Notes under the pieces: generated by a model
Database searches by the model: none
Seen by the model: the letters and a program-made list of their open reading frames with translations, nothing else
What the model was told of the DNA's origin: nothing
Shown here: piece after piece, positions 13,197-26,112 of the stretch
Layout: every line of letters starts with the position of its first letter
Numbering within the stretch: the first letter of the stretch is position 1
Source of the DNA: Phycomyces blakesleeanus NRRL 1555(-)
Taxonomy: Eukaryota; Mucoromycota; Mucoromycetes; Mucorales; Phycomycetaceae
DNA: 64,000 nt
Assembly (NCBI RefSeq): GCF_001638985.1
Contig: NW_017265151.1
Coordinates: 1-64,000, forward strand
Reading direction: 5' to 3'
Program-made: the position numbers and the translations under genes

Positions 13197-15345
13197 AATA
13201 ATCGAGTCTGCAACATGAAGAGCAATGGGCTCTGTCGTAACTATAGGGTTGACACCACTTGTAGTCGCGAAAAGTGAGGCATTGCACACATATAAATTTC
13301 TGGTCTCCCATGTGTCACCAGTTGGCTTAGTAGCTGAAGTATCTGGAGAAACACCCATTCGACAATATGAATTATTTCTTAATACTCTTGATATAAGAGA
13401 AAAAAATAAAGTAAAGCAAATGTGTTCTATATCCACTGACTATCTTGTATTGTTACTTCTAGTTTATGTTTTCTCTTCCCAAGATCCCAGTTGATATGCA
13501 GAGAAACAATTCATGCCATTTTCGGGTATTCCGTGTTTTCTATTTCAACAAGCTACTTGACAAATCGGGGGTTGCTGGCCTCAATAGACTCATCTAGAGA
13601 AAAGACAAATGGCTTCATACCAAAGGATCCTGTGTGAATTTATGTAGCTCCTGCGGTGCAAAGTATCATAGCCGTCCGGATGTTTCTTTTTACGATAGAC
13701 AGCTTACCTATCTTAGAGATTTCGTAGGAAATCGAAATCTTGTCATCTTTTTTGTACCCAACATTTTCTTTTGAATCTTTGTCCCGAACAAGGGCTGGGA
13801 CTGATGAGGACTGTCTGAATTTCAGTATTGCTTCCTTGTGTTCCTTCTGTCCTTGCCATGACGTACCAAATATAAAAATATCTGTAGTGTGATGAAGAAC
13901 GACGAGCTTTGATCTATAGTACTCGCCATATAAATTCTCAATACTGCCGCTTATCTATTAAGTAAATTCAAAGAATATATATCAATTTTTTGTATTTGTA
14001 TTTGTATTTGTATTTGTGAAAAAGATAAAAGTTAGTTTAACACTCATCTTTTTTTTTAAAAAAAAAAACTTAAATATTTTGTATGAAACTGACAGCAATC
14101 ATTATGGATCCTTCAAAAGGGTTGGTCTGACTGTTATCGAAAAAGCCATAAGCTACCATCAATGGGTGAAAACGGAGATTTTGTCCAATGCTCTTGTCTT
14201 TTAATCCACTCTTGAAAAGAACTTCTTGGGTTCTCAAGGATCCAGCAGAGATGACAGTCCGAAATGAATTGAGACGAATAATCTGATCTGAATTATTGAT
14301 TCGGAACTCTACTCCTGTAGCATTTCCATCAACGATAATAGCTCGGTTGAATTTGGCTTGGCCAACAAGATGTGCGCCATTTTGAGCAGCAGTACGAAGC
14401 CACGAAGTTGAAGTGCCATTTTTTATACCGTCTTTGCAACCAGTAAGGCACCAGTCATACTCGTGCGATTTTCTGCTTGTATTCTAAGGAATATTTGTAA
14501 TGGGACAGCCGAATTTCCTGTAACCAAGAGATTATAACACATAGATCATAATTAGACTTACTTGCATCCATCAATAAGAATTCGATTTGGTATAATATGC
14601 TTGATTCCCTCTGTGGTAGCACCAATTCGCTTGTAAACTTTGTCTAGGTTATCAGAGAACTATTTGTGTATAGAATAAATAGAATAAATAGACTGAATAT
14701 TATGAGTTCCTCTTACCTTTAGTTTTTTGTCTCTTTTAATAGATAAATAAAAAAAATTGAGCGCAACAACCCAACCTTTGATGAAGTAAAATGGGTTAAG
14801 CCCATATTTGCCCACTCTTTTCGTACAAAGTGCTGATGCTAGAACATTGAAAGATGATCAATTGATATTACACATAGCCTCAGCTAACTTTACTATTATT
14901 TACTTTTAAGCTATCTAAAAAGCTTATAACTGTTGCACTGCCAAAAGTGCTTCCCTCAAAGACATTGATATCTCCTTTACAATTAGCAAAGCTTCCTCCT
15001 TGTAAATATATATTCTTGTACTCAGTCGGTACGTGTGAAGTCAATTCACTTTCATGATAGTAATTTCCTTTTTCAATCACAAGAACAGACCACCCAGCCT
15101 GTGAGAGCTCGGCAGCACATATGTCTGATTTCAGATTGGATATATATACATATATACATATATACATATGCGTATATGTGAGTACAAGTAAATAATTAAA
15201 TGAAAAATAGATAGATAAAAGTGTTTCTATTTAATCAAAAGCACGTAGTGTTTGGACTACCCCCCCTCCGACATCACTTCCAGCAATAATAACGTCGAAT
15301 TTTAAAATAGGAGCAAGTAGTTCCTTCTCATAATCTTGTGTCTTT
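13197..15345 (-). pseudogene. Long-chain fatty alcohol oxidase (GMC family), broken
   Basis: Minus-strand pieces line up with the family order. Near 15300-15240 is the FAD-binding beta-alpha-beta start, reading FDVIIAGSDVGGG where functional enzymes have a GSGAGGG-like loop. At 15130-14930 follow 'CAAELSQAGWSVLVIEKG' and 'EGSTFGSATVI'. At about 14460-14220 is a mid-protein segment. At about 13350-13200 is the family's C terminus ('LYVCNASLFATTSGVNP' and 'EPIALHVADSI'). In-frame stops and frameshifts occur, for example a TAA inside the segment near 13640, and the cofactor loop is altered. An intact enzyme would oxidise long-chain alcohols to aldehydes, producing hydrogen peroxide. Some interruptions may be introns, but several are not removable, so I call it a pseudogene. 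Confidence 0.8.
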
Positions 15346-15559
15346 CACGAACAATACATGGTACAGGATTTCAAGTGCAAATTAATGACTTTTCCTTTTA
15401 ATGTAGTGACATTCACAAATTAATTTAAGCAAACTCCCAAGTTGATTTTTTTGAATGCTACTTGTAATATCAATGTAGATTATAAAGAATAAAAAAAAGT
15501 AATATCGATGACTATTGTTTTTATTTTTAAAAAACTTCTCTACAATATTGGCAGTCTTT

Positions 15560-16150
15560 GAAGAAACTAATATTGTGTTGGACCTAGTCTTTACAGTTCT
15601 CTTTTGTGATTTTCACGCTGCACTCTGATAAGTATTCCAGGATGTTGTCAGTATCTAGTCCAGTCTCTCTTTTGGTCAAACCCTTCAGCTTAGAAAAACT
15701 CTCTTCTACTGAATTTAAGAGTGAAGAGTAAAGGGGGGCAAGAACTTGATATGGTGCTTTGTTGTTGCCATAAAATCTCTGCAACTTTGATCTATGGATA
15801 GGCTCATTATCCAGGACAAACCAATGGGGAACAAAATGAGTATCATCCGGTTACTTTATCAGTAGTTTCAGAAAATCGGTGAATATTTCGGCATTTGTGC
15901 CTTTTGGGACAAGCTTGGCAGAAATAGTCTCTATATTATTATTGGATATTTTCAACAAAAATCTGATATTAAACGCTTTCATGGTCTTTGTACATTCCTT
16001 TTTTTCTGCGACCTTTTTTTGTTTAACTATGACTTTTTCAGTATCCCTGAAATTGTCCTTTATGTTATCCACGGTAGATCTAGGAAGACCAAACATGGAT
16101 GCAGCTTTTGAGATTTGCATAAACCCCCTTTTTTTATAGTCAGGTCGATA
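15560..16150 (-). pseudogene. Tc1/mariner-IS630 transposase remnant
   Basis: Reading the minus strand, the first frame (16120-15851) has a helix-turn-helix-like start ('SKAASMFGLPRSTV') and ends in 'EIFTDFLKLLIK'. After a stop, the sequence resumes with 'WFVLDNEPIH' (the second catalytic Asp region) and 'APLYSSLLNSVEESFSKLKG' (the region of the third acidic residue; an active enzyme would have PPYSPxLNPIExxWSxxK). The order matches a DDE transposase, but stops and lost Pro residues mark it as dead. Terminal repeats were not found. Confidence 0.75.
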
Positions 16151-16656
16151 ATTCTCTTATGTAAAGTCAATTGAATTGAATTGAATTGTTTTTGTTCATT
16201 CTTCTTCTGGTCTTCTTTCTGCTACTTGAGCTTTGGGCTGGGGTATCTTGGGATGGAAGTTATGGTAAAATAAAATAAAAAGAGAAGAATAAGAATAATC
16301 AAAAGGTGTTTAGTACAGATAAAGCTTTTAGTTAGATGTTTATATAGTTTGCTTCATTTTATTTATTTATTTATTTTAAAGAGAGAAAAAGAGACCACTG
16401 ATCTTGGAATATAGAACGCCTGTACAGACCACAGACCTAGACTTTAAGTCTACAACTAGTGTCTTATTTGGTTTTTGGTTTTTGGTTTTATTTGTACAAC
16501 GCTAAGAAGGATGAAAACCTTTTAAAAGGTTTACATTCAACAAGTCTTTTTTTATTATCATTATTATCATTATTATTATTTATGCTTTTAATAATCAATA
16601 AATAAAATAATTCAATTGCAAGTAAGAAACAAAATAGAAAAGAGATGTTTAGCCTT
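16151..16656. other. Intergenic, 3' flank of ZUO1
   Basis: A/T-rich spacer between the transposase remnant and the ZUO1 stop. It contains a run of 'ttggtttttggtttttggtt' near 16470 and ATT-type microsatellite sequence near 16550-16585. It probably includes the ZUO1 3' untranslated region. No gene is seen. Confidence 0.5.
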
Positions 16657-19600
16657 CTATTCTGGGCTACCATTTCTCTTGGCTCTAATAAGTTCAATCA
16701 ATGCCTACAGAATAATATATCGAGTTAGTTAATAGTAATAATTTAAACAAAAGCAACTAATTACACATGTGCAATATAAGTCTGTAATGCGATCTTACCT
16801 TGACACGCTGCTTGCACTCCTTCTTTGTGCGTCCTTCGACCATGGAAGCAATGTTATCCCATCTTTCACCCTCGCCGGACCAGCTGGGAGGGTAGGTCTT
16901 CATAGCACTTTCAAGCATTGTCTGCTCATCGCTGGTCCATGGTTTGGGGGACTCGTTTACCTTTGCCCCTGGCTTGACAGCATCCTCGACAGGCTTTTCA
17001 GCAGCAACTGGGGTAAGTACAACAGCGGGTTTAACAGCAGTAGGTGCGGGAGTAGTCTGAGGCTTGACAGCGGCAGCAGGAGCAGGAGCACCGGCAGGCT
17101 TGACAGGAGCGGCAACAGGTTTGACAGGAGCGGCGGCAGGCTTGACAGGAGCGGCGACAGGCTTGGCAGGAGCCGGTTTGGCAGCAGCTGCTGGTTTAGT
17201 GGCCATCTTTACTACCATAGGAACAGTCTTTGCAGCTACTGGTTTGCCTCCCACCTTAACAACCATGGGCACCATCTTGGGACCAGCAGGTTTGGCTGCA
17301 ACAGGTTTGGCGACCTTTGGTGCTGCTGGCTTGGCTTCGCTGGTGGCTTCGTACTTTAAGGTAGGGACATCGTTGATGTATTGGTCGTCGTTGTGTTTTT
17401 TGTTGTATTGTAAACGAGACTTCTCATCCTCATCCAAAGAAGCACCTACCAGATCATTTTTTGTTGAGCATTCTCTTTTTTTGTATTACTTATCTACCTA
17501 TCTATCTATTTATGTGTGTATATGTATATACATTACCTTTTTTCAATTCAGCTACCTTTGCGATAATCTCTTCTTCAGATCGAGGCTTCATACCACTGTG
17601 CATAACAACATAGTCTGCAACAGTTTGCCAGCGGTTGACAGTACCAACTGGGTACTTCTTCATGGCCTTTATAAGGAACGACAATTCTGAAGTATCCCAA
17701 TCGTTTGAGGATGATTTGTCTTGAGCATTTGCTTCTTCTTTAACAGGTTCAGGCTTTGGTTCTATGAAGCAGAAATGAAAAAGTATACCATAATATTAAC
17801 ATATGTGACTCTGTTTGTTTACTTATTCTTATTGTAGTTATTTGATAGCTAATATACCATTATATTATTCTTACCTTCAACCTTGAACTGAGAAAAGGCA
17901 CTTGCCTTGAGTTTTCCTGCTACAACAAGAGCCAAGACCTTTTCTAGGATTTTGGCAAGAGTCTGCTCCTTTGAAACAGCCTCGAGTTCCTTTTTCCACG
18001 CAACAGTTTCCTCGAGATCCATAGGTTCAAATATAGCATTTAATTCAGTGTTTTGGATTTCTTCGGCGATATCAGTTGTGGTAGGAAGACGCTCCTAAAT
18101 TATAAATAAGATATATTGCAAATTCATATATACACGAGAGAGAGATAGTATATGTGTGTGCGTGGATTAATACCCTTATCATTTCTAAAATGGTTCGTAT
18201 CCCTTCAACTTACATCAATGAGTGCCTTGATTGCTTTTCTTTCCTTCTTAAGGACCTTCTTTTGTCTATCCTTCAGCTTCTTATCTTCAACAGCCTGCTT
18301 ACGCTTGGCCTCTTCTTCCTCTTCCTTACGAATTCTTTCTTCTTCTTCTTCCTACATAAAAAAAAATATTAGTTTAATTTCTTTTTCAAATATATATATA
18401 TATACATGAATTATATCGAACCAAAGTTACCAAAGATACCAAATTTCATTACTGTTTTTCTTACCTTTTTTCTCTGCTCCTCTGCAATACGCTGAGCCTC
18501 TTCTCTTGCGCGCTTCTTATCTTCCTTCTCGCGCTTCTTTTCTTCCTTGAATCGTTTGGTGCGAGGATCAGTGGCTTGCATACGCTCTAATGATCGCAGC
18601 CCACAATATATATATATATATATATATTAGTTCCATCATTCTAGTCTCTGCTTCTCCGTTTCTCTCTTTCTCTTTTCCTTTCGATTGTTCTTACCAATAA
18701 TGCTTTGGACACGCATAGTATCTTCCTTCTTTTTCTGAGCGCGCTCAAGGCGGTTCTTTTTCTCAATCAAGATCTGCTCATCACGACTACAAAACCAGGA
18801 AGATTCGAAAAAAAAATGACGAAATATGAATTTAAAATACTTCTACCAAAGTCTCAGCCTTCCAAAAAAAACAGCAAGAACAACAAACTCTATTGGACAC
18901 AAAAATACTTCTGGATATCTTTACTTACGTTTCACCTTCTGCCTCGTCTCTGTCCAGATAATCATAAGATCTCCATGAGTCAAAGTTGTACCTTTATGGT
19001 TTTATATAATAATTGTAAAGATGACATTAGTTGATCTGGTTTATGATGGTTATGTTGTTCGTAGATTATTGATATTAAGATTATTAATATTTTGTCTTAC
19101 CAAAAGTCATAGAATTTTGTTGCCTCTTCTTGGGTAGAGTCCATGTTTCCAATATCTGGAATATCATCCTTGTTCGAGAAGCTGGTTTTTTTTTAAAAAA
19201 AAAGATAATGCAGACATATTATTAATATAAATGCAATATTTTCACATAATTGGCCCATCCACAGAACGCATTCACTCACAATGCATATAGCACAGACTTA
19301 TCCTTAGTGTTTACTCACCGTGCTTCATGTTCAAAGATGGCTCCATAGGTAGCAAAGAAGTCATCATCCTTTCCGATCTTTGGGATCTGTGAGTCAGTCA
19401 TTCCATAGTCAATAGAATCATAGAGACGTCTCTGAACAGGATCAGACAAGATCTCGTAAGCTAATTAAACATATGTATAAATAAAGGCAAAGTAAATATC
19501 TGTAATGACCGGTCATTTACTATTACTATCCCATATGTATGTATTACCTTTGTTGACGCATTGGTAAAAGGTATCGTTGGTGTTAGACTTTGCGGTTGTC

Positions 19601-20182
19601 TTGTTGTCAGGATGATGCTTTTCGGCCTTTCTCTCATCTAACGTTTGATATATATGTTTTAAAGAAAAATAAATAAATACACATACATACATACACACAC
19701 ACAAATATATACATGATTTTGTTAGATATTTACTAATATATATATATATATATATATAAATGTATTATTGTTTAATAAAACTCACAGGCAAGCTTAATTT
19801 GCTCGGGTGTAGCCTTGATCCTTAATTTTCCCAAACCAAGAATAGCATACAGGTCGTGTTTCTACACAGTAAATTAACAAACAAACATAATAAACCTTAA
19901 TACTGACATATATAAAAAAAACAATATATATATATATACCTTCCATTCCTTGGGATCCAAGTTTAACAAACTACGCGTTTCTACTGGCCATTCCTCAAAG
20001 TCAAGAGATGCTGCATTGGGATCTGTCAGTGAGTTTTGCATTGATTGTTATTCGAAGAGAAGAGTGAAAATAAAATAGAGTGAAAAGAAAGGAATGAAGG
20101 GAGGAAGGGACTGCTTATTCTTATTATTGCTTGAGCGTTTTATTCTTGACTTACTACTGTTGCTTGTTTGTTTGATAGACAT
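16657..20182 (-). CDS. ZUO1: Zuotin / DnaJC2: ribosome-associated J-domain protein with two SANT domains
   Basis: Cytosolic Hsp40 that, as the ribosome-associated complex with Ssz1, stimulates Ssb-type Hsp70 on nascent chains. The exons (+ coordinates) are 16657-16704, 16799-17445, 17537-17761, 17875-18094, 18214-18351, 18465-18596, 18695-18786, 18929-18991, 19102-19181, 19319-19460, 19548-19637, 19786-19861 and a first exon from 19940. They sum to a whole number of codons (684 aa with ATG at 20041). An ATG at 20182 with a 28-base exon and a GTAAGT donor (exon 20155-20182, then 19940-20022) gives 687 aa and a better start context. Domains: J domain about 35-110 with HPD at 68-70, the Zuotin segment 'FYDFWYNFDSWRSYDYLDRDE', a highly charged helix, SANT 1 about 395-450, a long Ala/Pro/Lys linker, and SANT 2 about 612-675. 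The J domain begins unusually close to the N terminus. The gene is divergent from the eIF2D gene. Confidence 0.93.
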
Positions 20183-21400
20183 ATTGTTATTATTATTATT
20201 TGGGTTTGACAGGAAAAAATATAGACTTCTTTAAGTAATTATTAAATTATTAAATAAAATATAGAATAATAATTCAAGCTGGTTAAAGAATAATAAATAA
20301 AAAGAGAAAGAGAAAGAAGTTAAATTAATAAAATAGGTCGAATATTAATTGTAGTTGTAGTTGTAGTTGTAGTTGTAGTAGCACTATTATTATTATTATC
20401 ATTAGTATTATCCTGAGTACTTTTTTTTTCTTACATATTCTCAATAGATATGTATATATTTTTCTATTATTATTATATTAATAAGAAAAAAAACTTTTTT
20501 TTTAATGTGAATTTTTGTGTCTAAAAAAGCATTTATTGCACTAAAATCCAACTGGGTTTGTATATTCTATACAATGAGTAAATACGTGTGATTGTATATA
20601 TATATATATGAATAAGTATTCGGTTAATATTCAATAGCCTTCAAGTAAAATCACTAGTTAGTTAGCCAGAAAATTGATCAATTATTCAAATATAGATATA
20701 ATTATGCATTTATCTTCTTATTCTCTTGCATATAAAATATCCAGTATAAAATATCGAATACTGCAATATTGGGAATAAAATGATAGGTATGAAAAGTTAG
20801 AAAAGAAATAAAGAAAAAGGGTTCAGAATAAATCTGGCCAATCAAAGCAGCTTGTATCTGTCCATACAATTTTTGGGAAAAAAATTGTTCAGAATGCGTC
20901 TCAAGGTTGTAATAAGTTTTATAAAGTTCACAGCACAAGATATTTCTAAGTCTCATTATGTTTTTTATTTAAAATTATATATATTATTTACTCAATATAT
21001 TCATTTATTAGGTTATAAAAACTTTCTGGACTTCTTGGAAGTGATAGGAAATTTAAAAAGCAATTATTATTGATCGTAATCCTTAATAAAACTATCTATT
21101 AAAAAAATGACCCAAAAAAAATGGGTCAATTAAAGCTTTTTGAGCAAAAAAAAATTTTTTTTAAGCACACATTGTAAAAGTAAGAAAGAAACCAATTTGG
21201 AAAAATCTGGTACAAAAGTCTTTTATGCCTGGGAATATATATATATATTTGTAGATATATTTTCATTTATTTATTTATTTATTTTGATTGCAATATAAAA
21301 ACCACAAGTACAACACAGCACAGCATAATTAACAGCACGACACCACAGCACATTTACACATTATTCAACATTACAATACAGTATAATACACGATTGAGAC
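20183..21400. promoter_or_regulatory. Shared divergent upstream region of ZUO1 and eIF2D gene
   Basis: A 1.2 kb AT-rich spacer between two divergent starts. It includes a (TTGTAG)n microsatellite near 20346-20378 and ATT repeats near 20380-20400. A block of 'ttttggtataca'-like low-complexity sequence follows, and a CA/AC-rich stretch (about 21300-21395) lies immediately before the eIF2D ATG. That last stretch is typical of a 5' untranslated leader. No individual binding site can be named. Confidence 0.45.
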
Positions 21401-24400
21401 ATGTTCAAAAAACCACTATCGAATCTAAAGTCGTTCAGTCCATTGCGATCATCAGATAGAAGACGATTCCAGAATGAGGCATATGATACATATCCAAAAC
21501 TCAAAGAACAATCTTCTCAGGAAGGCGCATCTCAGTTGATGCCAGACCCGCTTCAGTCAGCAAAGTTTTCTACACATATCGAAACACCTGGAATAGTATA
21601 TGTAGCAGACAAAATTCCTTGGTGGATCAAGCTTGATCAGTCTGTACCTATTCCAACCGGTAACCAAAAGCAAAAAAGGAATATGTCTTATGTGTATAGA
21701 TATTTAGCTATTTATTCTATATACTGTGTAAATGTGTATATTTTAAAAAAAAATGAGATAAAATTAAATCGCTAAACGTGATATATATATATATTGTTTG
21801 TAGTTTACACAATGTGGCAACATCCTGATATGCTTCCCATATTGTACACCTGGGGCCCCGTGGTTAACAAACTGACAAAAGGCGCAGGTAAAGTTATATA
21901 TATATATATATATTAATCAATCAATCAATTGAATCGGTTTAGAAATTGACAGGTGAAAGACAACTGTTAAATTGAAAATAAGAATCATAAATTATGAATC
22001 ATTAAAAATAAAACAACAACAATAGATTTAATGATCCCTGGACTAGTTGCTGGGCCCGATGGTACATTACCAGTGCTGGCCAAAGGTGATTTGGTAGCAA
22101 TTACAATCAAAGGATATCAGTAAGAAAAAGTCATTACATTATTATTAATAATAGCAATAATATTAACCTTTTTTTTATTTTATTTTATTTATAATAATAA
22201 TAAAATTAATTCTGTTGTACAAATGATATATCTTTATTTTTTTATAAAGATATCCTTTGGCAGTGGGTACAATGGCATTACCAACCAGTGAGATCAAACC
22301 AAGATCGGGGATGAAAGGAAAGGCTGTACATATTATCCATGTTTATCAAGACTATCTGTGGACCATGGGTGACAAATCAGACCCTCCAGATATGCGATCG
22401 ATATCAGACGATGAGTACGAAAGTGAAACGGAAGACGCTAAAAGAGAACCAACCGAATCGACAAAACCAACAAAACCAGTTAAACCAGTTGAACCAGTTG
22501 AACCAACGGCGACAAAGACAGAAGAACCCGCTCAGACGTTAAGCACAAGCGGTACGATTCCAGTTTATAATGGTCATAATAGGAATAGTAATAGTAGTAG
22601 TAGTAATAATAATAGTAATAATAAAGTAAGAAATGATACTGTAACTTTATCTATCTCTCTGTCTGCCTGTCTGTATGCCTGTCTGTGTTTGTCTGTATGG
22701 GCTCAGTTGCAATGGATTAAGGACGAAGCGACATACAATACAATACAACATAACATAACACCAGCCTCATACATTAAATCGCGCTCTTTATTTTTTTTTA
22801 TATTGTAGAGATTGATGCTCTTTTGAGAAAGTCTCTTTTTCAGGCACTTCAATTCAAGATCACACCAGAACGTGCGGCTGATCTCTTACCCATGGCAGCT
22901 TCAATGCTCTATGCGTCCTATGTCTTGCCAAGTCGACCGCGGGACTCTGGTGAGGTGGACATAAAGAAATCGAGCTGGAAAAAGGTACAGAAGTTCCTCA
23001 AGACAATCGAAAAGGAAGGTGTCTTGAAACTTAAGGAACAAAGAGGAGAAACAATGCTTGCTTCTGTCAATTGGTCTCATCCATGGTAAGGTCTATCTGT
23101 CTATCTATCTGTCTATCTTTATATCTCTTCTTTTCTCTTTTTCCCTTATATATTTTATATAAAAAAAAAGATGTATGGTGTCTCGTTGGGCTTTGGGCTT
23201 AGAATTTTTTGTTTTAATTTTTTTTTACTAAGCCTACATTTTTTTATTTATTTATTTATTTTTGTGTGTATTTGTGTTTGTGCTAAACTTGACTCACTAT
23301 TAATGCATACCCTTATTTTTTATATATATACACTAACACTGACACTAATACTAACGCTAACATATATGCACATATACTATACACACAAATACATGCAATT
23401 ACATGTAGCTTCCAAGGCTTAAGGTCATACAAGACTCTTGAAAGCTCTTCTCAAGCAACACAGACAAATTCTGATAGTTTGGGTTCTAGGCCCGCTTCAG
23501 GCACTTGTCCAGCAGCCACGCCGCAAGCCTTGGGTCCAATAGAGATTCAAGACTTCTATAAGCCTCTGGGTAACTCTGTCGTTGCCTTTTTTGATGCCGC
23601 CAAGCAACCGAAGGATGCAATGTACAGTCCAGCTCAAGTAAGACAACTGACTTTGGACTACATCAAGCAAAACAACCTTGTAAACCAGCGTAACCAAAAG
23701 TAAGGAATGGACCTAAAATAACCAAGAGAAAGAAAGAAAGAAAGAAAACTTTGAATAATACCAACTAACTAATTGGCTAACTAACCAACCAACTCTCTCT
23801 CTCTCTCTCAAACTCGGATTCTGATTGGTTTCGCTGTCATTTCATGTCATGTATTGTATTGTATTGGCGTTATATATATATGTGTGTGTCTGTGTGTGTC
23901 TATGTGTGTATTTGTGTATTATTATTATATGTTTCGGAATTCTGCAGAATGGTTACCATTGACGCTATCTTGTGTGATTGTATTCTAACCCCATCTGAAT
24001 ACAATACTATCGATGCTTTGACAAGAGACCAGATTGTCTCAAGGTAAACAAGTGAATCATATCTGTCTTTTTTTCAAAAAAATGCTCTGCTTTTATGCTT
24101 CTTCAAGTGCCTTGCTTGCTTTCTTTTTTTTTCTTTTTATTATCATTATCATGATCATTATTGTTAAAGGAATAAGTTAATAGATTGTTGGACAAGATGG
24201 CACCATTTCATTCCATTGCATTTCCAGGAAAGAATCCTACTGTGCACAAAGGAAACCCAAAACCAATCGAGATCACTCAGGAAATCCGTCAGGGTCGTAA
24301 AACTGTGACAAAACTAGCTGGTTTTGAAGGCTTTGGTTTGGACATGGATGAATTATGCAAAGAATTGACCAAGTTGTGTGCAAGTAGTGTAACACGTAAG

Positions 24401-24716
24401 TATCATTTTGCTTTATTTTTATTTTATTTTTCTATTGCCTATATCTATATTATATATATATATATATATTAATTGACTGATTTCTTATTGTTGCTGCTAC
24501 TATTTGCTACTGTTGCTACTGGTATTGTTACTGTTGTTTATCTTTGGTATTACAGATAATCCAATTCATGGAACAAGTCCAAAAAATCCAATGCATGAGA
24601 TTATGGTTCAAGGACCTCAAATCAAAAATGTATCTCAATTGGTTATGGACAAGGGCGTACCCAAGCGATTTGTTTGTGTGAATGATAAGACCGCCAAGGG
24701 AAAAGGGAAGAAATAA
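21401..24716 (+). CDS. TMA64: Eukaryotic initiation factor 2D (ligatin/Tma64)
   Basis: eIF2D binds the 40S subunit; the family works in recycling of post-termination 40S subunits and GTP-independent Met-tRNA delivery. Exons are 21401-21659, 21804-21887, 22026-22119, 22250-22551 (or to 22625), 22809-23085 (22811 in the alternative), 23409-23699, 23948-24043, 24184-24395 and 24556-24716; phases agree throughout (about 591 aa). Domain order fits the family: N-terminal DUF1947-like start ('FKKPLSNLKSFSPLRSSDRR'), PUA ('VAGPDGTLPVLAKGDLVAIT' to 'GMKGKAVHIIHVYQD'), a Glu/Pro/Thr-rich linker, winged helix ('DIKKSSWKKVQKFLKTIEKE'), a SWIB/MDM2-like segment, and SUI1 ('EITQEIRQGRKTVTKLAGFE' and 'ASSVT..NPIHGTSPKNP'), ending in a basic tail. 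The exon 4 donor is the only ambiguous splice site. It converges on TRS31, with 180 bases between stops. Confidence 0.93.
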
Positions 24717-24896
24717 TAATAATAATAATTTACAACCAAAACCACAACCACAATAAAAACCGTAATATTAATTAAACATTTGATTCTTCTTTAAAATGAA
24801 TATACATATATATATATATATATATATGAAAGAAACAAAGGCTACTTTTCCTCTCTTTTGACTATCTCTTCTTATCCTTCTTTTTGTATTGGTTTT

Positions 24897-26112
24897 TTAT
24901 TTGAGAAGCTCTTCTCGTTGTAAAACTTCTTTCTCCAATTTAATCAAAATTGTTGTTCTTTGAGGGAACCCATCGATAGGAACAGTATGAGCAGTAACTC
25001 GAGCAGGCTAAACAGATATATATATATATATGCACATAAATAAATAAATAAATGAAAAGGGCGGAAAGCTAAGTATCTTATTTTAACTTACAAATTGACA
25101 GCCATCCAGAACAGCCTCTACAATACCAGCGACATAGGCATTACAGTTAAGCTGGGACAATTCCTTTGGAACAGAAATGTAACGAGTCAAAAGAGGCTCA
25201 TTATCGGATATCATGTCTACAAACAAAAGAACAAATAAATAAATAAACAATGCCTTTTTTTTAAAAAAAAAATACTCATCCTTCATAAGCTTATCAAGTT
25301 TATCAGTTTATATTTATTGTTTTTGATTTTGTCTTTCAAAAATCTCCGTCCCTTTTGAACGACAAACAATAATAGTAGTAATAAATCTTTGGAGCAAAAT
25401 GAAGAAGAGGGATTTGTTTTAGCCACAAGATAATTACACTCATCATCGTTCTCTGTACTCTTCTCGAGCGAATCGGCCTGTTTGTTGAATAACGCCTTCC
25501 AAACCACACTGTGAATAAAGTACAGGACACCCAATACCCGTGTCTCACGCTTTGGAACCTTTTCTCTCCAAGATAGTAGCTCCAAGAGTCTTGTACCAAC
25601 ACGGTAACCAAATTCATTCATTCTGCAGTGTAATATATGATATGTGTATATGAGTTTTATATGTTTGTTTGTTAATATGATACAATACAGCACAATAGAA
25701 TATTATTATTAATATTATTCCTATACATTGTAGATATATGTATATGTATATGTATATGTATGGCTATAACTCTTACCTTTTTTCTAAATCCTGAATACCG
25801 TTTACTCTCTTTTGTGCGTATTGGAGCATCTCTGAAAACATGTACGATTGTGCATTCAGACTGACCTTAATGTTGACCATATTTTTCTTTTAGATGTAAT
25901 AAAAATAAAGTCGATCTATTTTACACCACTCTACTTGACTTTTACTTTTACTTTATTATTAGTATTGCTGTATATATATATAACATTACCTCTGCACCTC
26001 TAGTCTTATTCAGACTACGTTCAAGGATGCTTTTGTTAGCTCTGATGGTACGTTGGTCTCCATAAGTCGATGTCGTGAGAGATGTACGAGGTGGATTAGA
26101 AGGGTCGGCCAT
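24897..26112 (-). CDS. TRS31: TRAPP complex subunit Trs31 / TRAPPC5
   Basis: Bet3-family core subunit of the TRAPP tethering complexes, which act as the exchange factor for Ypt1/Rab1 at the ER-Golgi step. Five exons (+ coordinates 24897-25007, 25092-25216, 25438-25622, 25777-25865, 25990-26112) give exactly 211 codons (210 aa, close to the roughly 190 of animal TRAPPC5). Family landmarks are '[15 protein letters not shown]' joined to '[20 protein letters not shown]', then '[12 protein letters not shown]', '[18 protein letters not shown]', '[20 protein letters not shown]', '[13 protein letters not shown]' and '[10 protein letters not shown]'. The first intron uses a less usual AAG acceptor, fixed by the conserved GAEVSL junction. 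The start ATG at 26112 is followed by a short Ser/Thr-rich leader normal for the family. Confidence 0.93.

Noticed and set aside
17064..17690. Plus-strand 208-codon frame rich in Ala/Gly/Thr opposite ZUO1
   Set aside because: It is the antisense of the Ala/Pro/Lys linker; GC-rich repeats keep both strands open. The minus-strand reading is fixed by conserved SANT domains and splice sites.
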